Shown here one piece after another: positions 31,521 through 43,849 of a stretch of 64,000 nucleotides of DNA (positions are counted from its first letter, which is position 1; each line of letters starts with the position of its first letter). The DNA comes from Ascochyta rabiei. Taxonomy: Eukaryota > Ascomycota > Dothideomycetes > Pleosporales > Didymellaceae. The notes under the pieces are model-generated. The model worked only from the letters and a program-made list of their open reading frames with translations. It had not been told where the DNA came from and made no database searches. The stretch is taken from the NCBI RefSeq assembly GCF_004011695.2, contig NC_082405.1, forward strand, positions 2,107,001 to 2,171,000, given 5' to 3'. The position numbers and the translations under genes were made by a program.

Positions 31521-34500
31521 GTATTAGGATGGCAGGCAGGTCTTAAGCGTGGTGCTCTTAGACGTGGTCATGCCCAAATAGTCGGTGGACCCAATCATAC
31601 TCGTTTCAATAGTGTAGACGTGACACAATCAGATCCACCTTTCCCCTAATTATTAAAACTTTCCAGTGCTTCGTGAAATAAAGTTGCAGTGGAAGTTTCT
31701 AAACACATCATGGCTGATTAACGAAAGTTTGCGAAACATTAACTCGTTTGTCTTTGTTACATCACTCTCTCAATTCACATCGCCTAAAAGAAGATATGGG
31801 GAATCCAGGCTGGATATTGCTATGGCACAACTGTATCTACCATGTTCATGACTTAAAAGCAAGGCGATCTATCTACACAGCTAAGAAAATTCTTTCCAAG
31901 GTGACGTAAGCGCTAAGGTCGTCCGGCACAAAATCTGTTAGACCTAAACAAGCAGCTAGTAACTGCAAATGCTGCTATCATCATTATAGCTCGAGCTATA
32001 AAACTCAATGACCTAGAGCTGTAAGATTCCGAGGTTGGGTTTTAGACTGCGCCTGATCCTTCAGCAGTCTATGTTCTAGTCAAATTCGGAGTATATCTCT
32101 TGGAGATGACTTGATCCATCCTCATGTTAAGATTGATGATAGATTCTGCCAAGATAGCCGAGGCTTCTTGGTTCACCAGGGGCGCAGAGATCGGGGGTGA
32201 GGCTGGTGCTGAAGTTGTTGTAGAGGTTGATGCAGAAGCAGCACTTGCGCAAACTGGGACGGATTCAATGCTACTGTTGGACCTGGGGTCATCTTTGGGG
32301 CAGTTGATGACGCTCAAGAGCGCGGTTATCTCCAAGCCCGGATCGAATACGTATCTGAGGGCTAAAAAAAGAGCACATATTGCATCCAAGAAAGCTATCG
32401 TTTGCACCCTGATATTGTTCTTCATGTTACTGACAACACTGGGCTGCGACAAGATCTGTCTTCCGGGGCTGATGCTTCCCGTACTACGCTCACAGGCAGC
32501 TTGTCTCCAGAGCGTAAAAATTCCAGCTAGCTTCCAAAATTGAACTTGACAAATGTTATTTGGAAGCTGGTGGCTTTGGAACACTAAGCCTGCTTGTTGC
32601 ATGACTCTCGATTGAGCCAAGAGCCTATAAAACTGTGCTCAACTCACAAAGTGGTATGCCTTTTGAGGTGTGATTGACCGTCACTTACGCACTTGAAGCT
32701 CGAGGCGCGACTGTCTACTGCTCACTCATGAAAGTTTGTGTCGTTTGCATATCCAATCACCTTTGTGCACGCCTTGGGTTGCATGGAGACGGTGAGTATC
32801 GAGAAGATGGCGGCATTTCTACTGAACCGAATAACGACGAGAGTAGATACCATCAAGGCTTTGGAGAACATTATGGTTGACATGCTGGGCATAGTCTGAA
32901 GGTCTCTGGAAACAGGAAGCCAACCCACCAGAAGATTGGGACCAGAGTTATTAGAATCACATCCTCTATTGATGTTTTGCAGCATCGTTCGCCTCATCAA
33001 CCACACGAAGCCACGCAAGATCGTTGAATTCCACTGTCAGTCCACTCTACTGTCTGAACAACCGCTTTTCAAACCACACAGCATCGAAACCCTTCGGCAC
33101 CGATTCACTCTTTGTTCTCCAATTCACGGAACACAGTTTGTAGTTAGCATGGGCTGTTAACTTCAGCCCAAAGGCTTTCACTCTCTGCGTCTCAGAGCTG
33201 TCCTCGCCCTTACACGCAACCCTAGCCTGATAGGTGTTGTCCGCAAAATCACTAGCTCTAGCTTAATCTCCATGCGTAATATTAACTTAAAAAGCATTGT
33301 AATAGAGTCTAGCATTAAGCGGAACATCGGCGTCTTAGTATTTGGCTTTCAAACCTTGCAGAAGTGAGAGACATATTCTTAAACCCTCCTTTGTCCTTCC
33401 TATCGTGTTCATTGAATCACCAATGGCATCGTCGAGGCTTTGAATTAGTCGGTAGTAGGTACTACTATCTTGAAGTTCGGACAACAAAACAGAGCATCTG
33501 CAACAGCTGCAATCGAAACTAAAGAATTGTTCTAGGAAGACACAGCACTTAGCGGATAGACGTCTATAATCATATAGGGTTGTGATTTCTTCCTAAGCTT
33601 TAATGACTTGACTTGCGCAAATTGTTTTGTGCTTCTAATTCTTGTTCTAATTGCTGTGAGTGTTTAGGAGGCAGCTGTGATTGATGAAGTAGATTGAAGG
33701 GTAGACTCTAGCCGCTACGCTGTTTTGCCTACACGGCGAAACATTTGTCTTAAGAGATTGTACTAAAAAAGTATTTCCTAGGGCAATTATTGTGGAGAGA
33801 CAGGAACTGACGTTGTGATGCTTTGGGCAGCGCTCTTAGCCTTGTTGCGATGGTCAACTCTAACTCTCCGCGTGGCATTTACACAGCTGTAAGAGAGGGA
33901 TCTCTAAAGAGAGTTCAAGTGCCCATGGATATATTGATTCGGGCAATAAAACCTCTTCCTCTTCCGGGAATGTACTCGATATTGAAGAGGGGGATGCTGA
34001 GCTGTTCGAGAGGATCGATTCCGTTGATGGTTGATGCGATGCTGGCATGCATCTCAGGCTCATCTCTCTATCGGCCAGAAGTTAGGGATTGTCAAGAAAT
34101 AAACCTATGCAACCACGACGAACCTGCTCATAAGATCAAATTGACTTATTGAATTATTGAATTATTAAGTCACTATCCACATGCAGAGGCTTGATAAGGA
34201 TATTATACCATCTGATCCTACAATGAAGACGCTATCATACGGTAGATCACCAAAACCGCGTACGATGTGGGTAACCTCTTTGCCTCTAAATGAGTTTGGT
34301 AGTCAGAGATCATATGCGCGTTTTCGAGACGGCTGTTTTCACTGCCACGAATGGCTGCAGAACGGCTAATGCCTTGTGACTGACGCCGGATGAGTTTTTG
34401 ACACCATCAGGGACTCATGATTTCACAGAAAGCGGAGCATGCATACCTCAACAATCTTTAATTTGAGCGATATGAAACCCGACGTAAAGGTTTGATATTT

Positions 34501-34662
34501 TGAAATGTTAAACAATAATATTAAAAGTAGCTCTGGATAGTTCTACCAAATAACAGTAGCAGCACGTGTGTAATCACACAGGATTGGACCGACACCCAGC
34601 CACTGAATCCCCTTACTTATCAAGCTAGGCGCCAGTTAGCTTTGCTAGATTAGGGATAGCAT
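31521..34662. other. AT-rich region without confident genes
   Basis: Several ORFs occur. The longest, minus strand 32069-32620 (183 codons), has a Ser/Thr/Ala-rich middle and an LAESIINLNMRMDQVI helix but no recognised domain, and plus strand 32124-32543 is open opposite it. Either could be a remnant of a real gene. The rest (32.7-34.6 kb) holds only short ORFs. Confidence 0.3.
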
Positions 34663-35442
34663 TCAGCCTACAATCAGCGTGACGGTCAAAACGCGAACAC
34701 TAGTTGAGGTAACAGTGGAAGCAGGCAGCGTCAGAGATGAGGTGATTGTCATCGTCTGGGTTACAGCTGGCAAGGTCTCAGTCGAAGTGACAGCTGGTAG
34801 CGTCAGAGTCGAAGTGACTGCTGGCAATGTTTCAGTTGAGGTGGCAGCTGGTAGTGTCTGAGTGGAAGTAACTGCTGGCAACGTTTCAGTTGAGGTGACA
34901 GCTGGCAGCGTCAAAGTCGTGGTTGCGTCAGCGCCAGCAACAGTCGTAGTAGTTGTAGTTGTAGATGTGCTCGCCACAGCGGACTGAGTCACTGTCGTTG
35001 GGACCGTGATAGTCGTTTTACCAGCAGCAGGGCAGGTGCTTGTAGCCCCTGAGACAGTCACAGTGAGTGACTTCGTGATGGTACCTTTAGCGGTAGTGGA
35101 TGTGATAGTGACTGTAGTAGGCTTGGCCGCAGGGCAGCTTGCTGATACAATAGTGTTCATTGTAGTGCCAGCTTGTTTGCCATTGCAAGATCCAAATCCA
35201 GGCTGGCAATTTTCTACCGCGCAGTAGCTCTTGGTGCTTCCACAGTACCTATGATCTCTTTTAGCATTGATCATCCCCAAGAAGCAGGAGATCACTTACC
35301 CATAGTTGGAGCAGCAGCCACCATATATGGACCCCTGGCAAGTGGCATCAAACTTGCGACCGCAACGAGCATCTTTGGACACTTTCAAGGCTGCGGTGGC
35401 CCATACGAGAGATGTGATGAGAAGAAGACGCAAGGAGAGCAT
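34663..35442 (-). CDS. Secreted chitin-binding protein, hevein type (CBM18), with Thr-rich repeat tail
   Basis: Predicted extracellular protein that binds chitin or cell-wall GlcNAc polymers. Two exons, 35300-35442 and 34663-35248, with a 51-base intron, give 242 residues. ATG 35442 starts a signal peptide (MLSLRLLLITSLVWATAA). Residues about 27-70 form a hevein fold with all eight cysteines: ARCGRKFDATCQGSIYGGCC, SNYGYCGSTKSYC, CQPGFGSC, including the Ser and aromatic sugar-contact residues of SNYGYCG. The intron splits the domain right after SNYG. The rest is Ser/Thr/Val-rich and probably O-glycosylated, with a tandem 9-residue repeat of type TLPAVTSTE (period 27 bases, about 34740-34915). 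No clear GPI signal is seen at the short C-terminus TVTLIVG. It sits in an AT-rich, repeat-bearing region, which in plant-associated fungi fits a candidate effector or wall-shielding lectin (inference). Confidence 0.85.
34740..34915. repeat. 27-bp coding tandem repeat in the chitin-binding protein
   Basis: Roughly six units of 27 bases encode variants of the nonapeptide TLPAVTSTE/Q/L. On the plus strand they read as gtcgaagtgacagctggtag-like units. Copies are diverged but in register. Confidence 0.75.
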
Positions 35443-36761
35443 CTTGGTGACTGCTTGGAACAGGTGCTGCACCCCAAAGAATGAGAGACAACGAGTGGAC
35501 CGTGGGAAGAAAGTGCAGTTGAAGGGGAGATTTGCGATGGAGGGCACAATAAGTTTAACCCTTCACATTCAGCAGCCTTTGATGCGCTTTTAAGGGTAGG
35601 CGACAAGGCTACGGCATGTTCGCTTAAAGCAGCATACTGCTCTCCGCAAATAAGTTAGCGTACAGCGATCCAGCCAGCGGACAAGATCTAGCGAGGCTGC
35701 TTTGCATTAGTACATCTGTATCCGGAAACCTCCCCTGTGGCGTTTTGGTGCTTCCATAAGAAAAAGCCCGCGACACTGCCAGATTAGGTCCGTTATGACA
35801 GTGACCTACGTGTCGCAGCTTGATATTGGATATCGCTCCGCGTTAATCGTTTTGAATGCGCGAATGTCCATACTGTAATTCAGCTATGATGTGTTGTGGC
35901 GCTCACTAGTATAGACTGGAGCGGGCTCTTAGCTACAAGGGGCGTGCTTGAGCGAACTGACATTGTTAGAATATTCTACCTTTGTCAAAGATCGCTAAAT
36001 ATTGCTCAGTGCGGGGGCTGGTGATGTCAGGTCGCTCGTCCCCCTTGTAGAGCATCAGCCTACGTCAATCTGGAGCTCAGCTACAATGCTGTCGAGTCAG
36101 TCCTTCTACTCAGATCATGATCTCGAGCTACCTTTTGACTGTCCCTTTAACATCGTTGATGGAATGGGGGGTTTTCCAGTCAGATTTGGAGGTGAGATTC
36201 AAAGATTTAGCTAAGCCAAAAACTGTTAGAGTAGTGGTAATCATTGCTCAGTCAACCCCTCTGCGTTCACGATATCATTTTGCGTCTTCCCAACTCCGAT
36301 ACTAAAACGCTAGATAAATTAGATTTGGTGCGCAAAGAGCTGGGCGGACGTGGCGCCTTGGCTTGTCTTCTGCTAGTACTGGGTCAGTGTCCCTTTGGGC
36401 CGTGTTGAAGTCGGATGCTTGTTGCCACTACGCCAAAATTAGACATCATGTAAGCATCCATATCGGGTGACACTAATTGGCAAATCTCTCAGTGATTGGC
36501 CCTGCCGCATCACTAACAGTAAGCAACTTGACCAATAATGTGCGGTGCCCCGGTTGTGCACGTGCCGCAGCAGCTGCATCCGGGGTCGCGATCTTGACCT
36601 ATCGATCTGCTTCCCCCCATTCCTTACTTGCTTAGCATTTCGCGTACTGGCATCTGCCTAAATGGCTTGCATGTTCTTGCTACCCAGCAGATACCACAGG
36701 AGCACACCTCTCTTCTCTGCTCTGTCAGAGTAACAGCGAAACTCCTGCACACGTCGGCACT
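35443..36761. other. Intergenic region, AT-rich
   Basis: Divergent promoters of the chitin-binding protein and the glycosyltransferase lie here. No further gene is seen. Confidence 0.4.
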
Positions 36762-37665
36762 ATGCTTATACGGTTGCTCAAAATCCCTCGGTCGCTGGTC
36801 CTGCTGCTCGCCATCCTAGCTTTCTTCACATGGCAACTCAGTCAAGGCTCAAGCCATGAACCCACTGACGCATCGCCGCGTGCGCCGGGCAAGGCCAACA
36901 AAAAGACAGCGAGAATCGCGTTGATGACATTTGTCACCGAGCAGAGATCGTACTTGCATCTCTCGCTCAAGAATAAGGACCGTGAGTTCAAAGTTTGGCG
37001 CTGGTATCGACTGTACAACGTTCTGATGCGGAGAGCCGATAGATTATGCGCGCCGCCATGGCTACGATTTTGTCGTCGATTATGAGGCGCACAACGACCG
37101 TACCGTCATGTTCTGGAAATTCGACATGGCTGAGAAGCTCATCAAGTCCGGCAAATACGACTGGTTATGGTGGATAGACTTTGACACGCTCATTACTAAC
37201 ACCGCGACCAAAGTGACGGATATAATTGAGGACGAATTGCGGAACGCTACGAACCCCGATGATATCGATTTCCTGCTCACGCACGACTGCAACGGTTTGA
37301 ACGCCGGATCATTCCTGGTTCGTGGGCACGAGCGATCACTCAAGTTCATGCATAAATCAGTGGCTGTGTACGACGAGGCAAAGAGGAAGGACGTCAGTAT
37401 GAGTGAGCAGGATGCCGTTGTCAAGTTGCTGAATGAAGACAAAAAATCTGCAAATAGAGCGCGTGTAATACCGCAATGGAAGCTTAACGCCTTCCCTTCT
37501 GAGATTGCCTGTTTCGATGAGGAGCAAAAGGTTTGGGAACACGGCATGTTTGTCCTACACTTTGCAGGAGCGTGGGCCCACGTCAAAGGAGAGGACCCAA
37601 CAGGCTACTTGATGAACAAGTATGAAGGAGATATCATGTGGGGTGATTGGAAAGAGTTTTACTGA
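36762..37665 (+). CDS. Glycosyltransferase family 34 (alpha-1,2-galactosyltransferase/MNN10-like)
   Basis: Golgi type II membrane enzyme that adds galactose or mannose to glycans. Two exons, 36762-36981 and 37043-37665, with a 61-base intron, give 280 residues. ATG 36762 starts a signal anchor (IPRSLVLLLAILAFFTWQL) after a short basic tail, followed by a Ser/Pro/Lys stem. The catalytic domain begins with ARIALMTFVTEQ and, across the splice, HYARRHGYDFVVDY. The nucleotide-sugar/metal motif DxD is WWIDFDTLI (Asp119, Asp121). NAGSFLVRG, SEQDAVVKLL and the terminal VLHFAGAW are further GT34 (GMA12/MNN10) landmarks. It is slightly shorter than many family members but complete at both ends. It stands as an intact island between the chitin-binding gene and a dead transposon. 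Confidence 0.88.
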
Positions 37666-37789
37666 TGAGAGAAAGATTAACGAATTATTGTTAGAGCGCT
37701 GGCATTCGCTCTTAGATGTAGTCCTACCTATTTAGTTAGTAGACTGTCAGGACTTCCGATAAGATTAGATAGCACAACTTACTAGCAGG

Positions 37790-39114
37790 TTCCACTTAAC
37801 TTGGCTAATCCTCCTAGACTTTTTCTTTCACTAACAAAGAGCTAGGGCCTCCTTCTTATAAGACATCTTATAAGAAGGCTATTCTCTCTACTCTCCTACA
37901 GCTCCTAATCTGCTATTTTATTTACTCTTTAACTCTACTAGTTTAATAGAGTACTACTATCATGCTTATAAAGTCTGCCTTATATAATAGTAGACCTCTT
38001 AGCTAAAAGCTTAAGTTCTTCTCTTAGGCCTTATCTGTATGAAGCTAGTAGTTTATTACTACTACTTAGAGTAATATAATAGTTTAGTTGATATACCACT
38101 TCTTTACTAAGTGTTAGCCTCTCTTTCTTAGAACCTCTTTTAGTCCCTATAAAGCAAGTAACTTGTAGCTCTCGTGGTCATTGAGAATTGGCAGCCGGTA
38201 ACCACCTCCTTTTTACAGCCTCTGTATGCTGAATAAAGTGTTCTAGCTAGGCGAGCCCAAGCTTATTTGTTGTCCATCCATTACCACTCACCTCTAACCT
38301 CCAATCTTGAGGGTTGTGGTACATGGTCTGGACACGGTTCTTAGCTTTGAAGATGATAAAGGGTGAGATCAGCCACCCCATGGAGTTGATAGCAGCAATC
38401 AACGTCACCTACTCCCTGTTACTAGGTTGGACTCCAAGTGGCTTGACGCGTCTCCTAGAGGCTGGCACTACCCTCACAGACCCCTCAACGCCTATCTAGA
38501 AGCCAGTCTCATCAAAGTTGTACGTATCTTGATCTAGGATGCTTTACTCAGCTTTGACGCTGCGTAAAAGGTCAAATCAGGATCACTGCACAGAACTCGC
38601 TGATGATCACGAAGTCTGGCCGCCTGAGATCTAACCTCAGGACGGCCTTAGATCATCCTATAGGCCTAGTTTTCCCAACCTGGACACTACTACGCTTAGC
38701 TAGTAGCTGGTTGGCTATTTTGCGTACGTAGCTGAGCGTAGGGGTAGAGCCTCTAGTATTAAGCTTCCGGATATATTGTATAAACACCTCCTCTTCATGC
38801 CTGTAAAACCTTGATAAGTTGGCTTGGATATCGCGTTGTGAGGCTATCCCAGCGCGTCAGTTGCGGAGGGTAGTTTTATGCACGTTGTAGATAGCTGCGG
38901 CGCGTCGCTGGCCTAGTAACACGTCGGATTTTATTGCTTGGATAGCAAGGAGAACCCTATTTTCACAGGAAAGCAATTCAACATTATGTTGTTCAGGCGT
39001 TATGATAGTAATAGAATATAATGAGGTCTTGGCAGAGGTGCGCAGCTCGGTGGTGGAACGCGTTACTAAAAATGTAAGATGTTCATATAAATTGTATTCC
39101 CAACTCTGTAACAA
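37790..39114 (-). mobile_element. Fot1/pogo-type (Tc1-mariner superfamily) transposase relic, RIP-mutated
   Basis: On the minus strand, 38857-39114 keeps the N-terminal psq-type helix-turn-helix: ENRVLLAIQAIKSD, then RRAAAIYNVHKTTLR. Further on (about 38470-38520) the DDE_1 core is readable as NFDETGF-stop-IGVEGSV with the first catalytic Asp, followed by VKPLGVQPSNRE and INSMGWLISPF. Near 38165-38190 LNDHESYK corresponds to the family's second catalytic block (LDGHES). Many in-frame TAG and TAA codons break the frame, as expected from RIP. Sequence down to about 37.8 kb continues the same composition. I could not identify the terminal inverted repeats or target duplication. It is not capable of coding a transposase. 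Confidence 0.78.
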
Positions 39115-41167
39115 TACTTCTTCCTAGCGTCTTAACAGCAGAACACATCAGCTTTATATTTTGTAGCCGGTGCGTTAATTAGTGTACACCCTAGGCCTCT
39201 AGTAGATAATGCTTTACATACCATTTTGGTCGTGAAAATGCAGGCACTGCCAGTGACAGTTTTTGGGATGTAATTGTTGCACTATTACACAAATTTAGTA
39301 AGTACATACTGCGTTTTGGGTAGAGCAGTTTTATACAATCCAAGCTAAGCCTCCAGGTCCGCCGAGGCTAGGCGCCTAGCAAATTATCAGTACGAATGCC
39401 CTGTTGCTTAAAACGTGAGCCTTAAAAGCCTACGCAAACGTTTATTTCAGTTCCACCTTGAAACGAGCTCTAGAGACTGCAAGGTGTAAAACAAAGGGCT
39501 GTTGTAGCAAAAGCAGGGAGTAAAATAAGTTTCGTAGCGTAAGTTATAGAACGAATTTTAGGTTGTTGGGAACAATGTTGCAGTCAGGTTATATGTATGC
39601 TGTTGTATCTAAAGGACAAAGCTGATTTAAATATGTGTTTAGATAGCAATTTCTTTAGATGCGTAGTATAAAATTGCGAGTATGTAGCATGTTATACAAG
39701 ACTTGCCGCACTTTTTATCAGGGCTGACTAATCACCTTAGAATGCCCAAAAGCTATCTGAATAAAATTATGAGGCTGGAAACTAGTCTGCTCGTGTCTTA
39801 ATTGACTAGGAGTTGTCTAGGTTACCCCGGATGCCTTAGAACCTCTGTCAATTACAGTAAGATGATTAGGTTAGGGTTATCGACTAGGTAGTAGCCCCTA
39901 TTGATTGATTGATTGATTGATTGATAGATAGTAATTTGCGTCTATACTCAAGCTAACTAAATGTAGATTGGAAAACCTCCCGAGGGGTATAATAAGACGT
40001 GTGAAGCAAGCTGCATTCGGGGGGATTCAGCCTCCTGAGTGCTTCAGCCGGAACACAGTTCTTGGGTAGTAGTGCCTAGCGCAACGTGAAGGGGAGTAAT
40101 AGTAGCCCCTATTTCGGTCTATTAAAGGACATTTAGAATGCAAGTTTTTACAACCCTAACTACTAGACTAACCGATATTTTTCAACATCGCATTTGTAGT
40201 AGAAAAGTGTTCGGCAAGGATCTTAGAGCATTGTCTGTTGACACTGGATCCTGCTCGTACCCGGTTTCACCAAGGTTTAGCAAACCTCAGGACTGTTGTT
40301 ACTTATCGACAACCTACCTCTTGGTTACCAGCCTATTATTCAGCACCTGTATTTAACAGGTATATAGTCACGCTCTCTTTATAAAGTGTCATTCCACAAG
40401 ATGCGTTAGTCCAATTGATATCAAGATGAGCCAGCAAAACGCTGCACCGTCAGTCTATTTAAAGCGCGTTTCTAACGCCTTTCTTTGTAGCTATCCGTTA
40501 GAACTCCGAATTCACGCATTAATAATCTCAACTAGCTATTATGTGAGGGCTCGGCTTGAACCTACCTTGGCCACACTGACCGAAAAGGTACAATGCTCCA
40601 ACAGATAGAGATACTAGGACTTAAACAGCATATACGCGTGAAATATTAGTATTAGCTACTAGGCTTAGTTATCGGCTATCAACCTTATCTACCAGCCTTT
40701 AATCATTTAGACTACTTAAAATTAGACAGGATAGTTATTACGACAACGGCGTTCCTAGGCTATCTAAGGACGGCAGCAACAGAATCTACTAGAAATCCGA
40801 TGGCAGGAGGAAGAAAGGTATTGGACTGTCGATTGATTCGTACAAGAGAGCGTGACTATACCTATCGAATCCAGGAGCTGACTAATGAGCTGGCAATAAG
40901 GAGGCAGACTGGGGATCGCCATCTGTCGATTACAATACATTTGTTGGTTATTGACAGATGATCGCAGCAGGGCCCCAACGCCGTTGGCGAACAGAATCAG
41001 CATTCAAACTATACGTCCAACACAGGGGTATATGTTAAAATCGTGCTTTGACTAAAGCTTGTAACGTACTCCACCGGTCACTCTGCTAAGACCCCACCAA
41101 CACTTTACCACGTTTTGGCCCATGACATTCCCCTTTGGCGCTGTACAATGTATGATAGCATTAGATA
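39115..41167. other. AT-rich region with a duplicated 14-mer, no gene seen
   Basis: It holds a (ttga)n microsatellite (about 39901-39924) and a 14-bp direct repeat, tagtagcccctatt at 39889-39902 and 40100-40113, enclosing about 200 bases. ORFs of up to 79 codons have no recognisable content. Confidence 0.4.
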
Positions 41168-41560
41168 CTATTCTTCTGCTACCTCTACGTCTTTCTTGCA
41201 CGTTTGCACATTATGTCCTGCCTCACCACATGCCCTACAGTGTCTTGAAGACTGAGTGCTCCAATTAAGACGCGCTTGCTTCTTTGCCTTTCTACCATCA
41301 CTACGAGCCTGGAACTTATTAGAGTAGTTGACTGTACGCCTTCTGCAGCTTAAATAGCCCCTTGTGCTGAATATGATTTCTTTTGAGTGATTTACGCTGT
41401 GTTGCAGCCTTGTTAGCTTCCTGAAGCACAGCAACCTGGTTGCGCACATACACTAGTAAATGCGCCATTATCTCTGCGCCTTTAGTAAGCTATGTAAGAG
41501 TGTCGATTATCGGAGTATGCGAGCTATTAGCATGTTTTTAAATCCTCTCTTGGATTGGCT
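41168..41560 (-). mobile_element. C-terminal remnant of a second pogo/Fot-like transposase (CCHC knuckle)
   Basis: The frame 41168-41449 ends with ARSDGRKAKKQARLNW followed by CRACGEAGHNVQTCKKDVEV, a zinc-knuckle tail typical of C-termini of fungal pogo/Fot-like transposases. The preceding part (TRGYLSCRRRTVNY) is recognisable only across a frameshift. The catalytic core is not found upstream, so this is a fragment, separate from the 38-39 kb relic. A host CCHC protein is an alternative but less likely reading. Confidence 0.55.
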
Positions 41561-43849
41561 TTGATTGCGACCTAAATTCCAGGGTAATGGGCGGTGTTTG
41601 CGACTGCTAGGGCTCGTTGTCCCCAGGGAGTGGTGATAGGGTGCGCAACACCACATCAACGTCGATCGTGCGATATTTTTCTAGTATTGGCAAGGCACCA
41701 TTTAAAGGCAAGATTGTGAATATATTTGACGACATGTGGCGATCGCCTTGGTGTAACTGTGCAATGTGGGGCCAGACAGGTGCAAAGGGTAAGGTGAAAT
41801 CACACAACTTGTCGCACAACTGTCGTTGATGGTGCCATGACCGACCATGGCTTCGTTACACACAGCAGTTTGCGTATAATATGGCTCTCACCTACTGTTA
41901 AAGACTGCAGCACACGTTGCAGCGGCTCAGGATGCTCGAACAGGTATTCGTTGAAGCTTTCAAGGGCGTGCAGCAGCCTTTTAGTACTAGTCTTTTCAGT
42001 CTAATAAGCAGCAGCGATTTTATACACAGGATTTTCACCCTTAGAAGAAGCTTATGCAGACACAGTGTTGTACTCACACTAGCTTCCTAACATACTTAAA
42101 GTAGTAAATAGCTAGCTCGCACAGATGCCTCAACTCTACTCCGAGGTCTTGGCGTCTTTTAATCTAGCTCTCTATGCAAAAAAATTCGAGACCTTCATGG
42201 TACGGTACTCGTCTCACAGTTACAGCATGGTGGCACTTATCAACCGGTCTTATTGGTTACGCATTAGGAATCAACCGGGTATGCAGCAGCTGTACTGACC
42301 TTACTGAGTGGTATGTGCGTGAGTTACCTAGCTCGAGGAACGATAATATGGTGACTCCAATAAGGATCTCCCGTCGTCTCGGTACAGGCGCTTGGACAAA
42401 AGTGCGGCAAAGGTTGAATGAAATGTTGACCATCCTGTACATGCCGTCACACTCTTATGATGCACTGAAATGACCGACCATCGATCGCCGGCAATGTTCC
42501 CGCAAGCGAAATTATCATCTAGTAGCTGCTCATCGTGAGGGAGGCCGTAGAGCAGCAGTTCACCAGCATGTCATTATGGTACCACCTGAACGATCCAGCC
42601 GGTTCTGTAGTTGGTGGACTTCGATGAACCGCGGTAATTACCATCATCGCTGAGCTCGACTGTAGGTCCTGGACATAGACAAACTAGATGGCATTCGCCA
42701 GCCGCGCTTGCGAATACATGTATGCTAGCGTCTGCAAATTCTACAGTGCAGCAGAGATCGAGGACAAAATCTTCCATGTTTTTTGTGGAAAGACATTCTG
42801 ATACCGTGGGAAAGTGGAAATAACGGAAGCTAGGGTCCATTCTATTGTTCAGCTTCTAATATGTGCTCTGTAGTCTTGCCACTGTACACTCGCTAATCTC
42901 AACCGCATGCAGCATCACAGGGGTATGTAGACATCACGATTGACGCATTTCGATGTATGTGACCATTGCCTGCAGTGACAAAATATTTACTTTAAAGCAA
43001 TTATTGGAAGTTCGTTGTGATCGTTGCTTTGCGTCATTCTTTATAACGTTTTACATATATGAAAGACAGCCTTCTGGAACGCAATGGTAAGATCAATCTT
43101 AGCAGCGGAATATTTCGAAAGCTCTCCGGTAAATGGCACTGGTAATAGCAAACAGGCTGATTTCGATGATCTCTGTTTTCCGTTTATCTGGTTAAGACCA
43201 TGCAGATACGATCAAAAGCGACTCGCAGAGTATGACAAGCTAGTCGATCTCGTATATGAAGCGTAAATGTTAAGATAGACATCTCACCATTAAAAAACGT
43301 ACGTAAGACTCGCTCTCTTTATTTTTTGTTGCAAGGCCTACGAATACGTTAGGTATGGTAGTTGTCAAGATTGTGGCTGTAATTTGTACGTTGGGCACGA
43401 CGTCAACGTGGCTTCGATGTCATCAAGTCTCAATCACGCATAAGTAGGCACATGGCTTGAGAATCATGACGAAGGAATCCGCAAATGGGTCACATTGACA
43501 GAACAATGAACCCACCTTTGAAGGAGATGAGTGTCGTGTTTGTCGCATATAAAGCTCGAACCACCATATACATTCAGTACACTCTCTTCCACCACCAACT
43601 CTAAGGGAACACAAGGGAACCAAATTCTTTAGTCCGACTTATATTACAATATTTAACCTTAACGACTTGTTAAGTTACATGGTTCATTAATGGCTGAAGT
43701 TCCGGAGAAAGTTAATCAATTTATTAAAGCAGACAAACAAATCTGACATCTTTTTAAAAGCTTGTGCGCACGACTGCATATAGGCCGCATTCTACTGAGA
43801 AGATAAAGGCAGCACTCTAGACTGGTGTGAAATCGATCGAACTGGGTAT
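41561..43849. other. AT-rich region with small ORFs only
   Basis: No gene is supported. A 60-codon plus-strand ORF at 43084-43266 has protein-like composition (FDDLCFPFIWLRPCRYDQKR) and may be a gene fragment. Nothing else is recognisable. Confidence 0.35.

Noticed and set aside
32069..32620. 183-codon minus-strand ORF with Ser/Thr-rich centre
   Set aside because: Possible gene remnant, but there is no domain or splice support and the opposite strand is open too.
34740..34915. Regular direct repeats that might suggest a CRISPR array
   Set aside because: They are diverged 27-base coding repeats without spacers, in a eukaryotic gene.
41617..41829. Paired 70-codon ORFs on both strands
   Set aside because: They are mutually antisense with no homology I can recognise.
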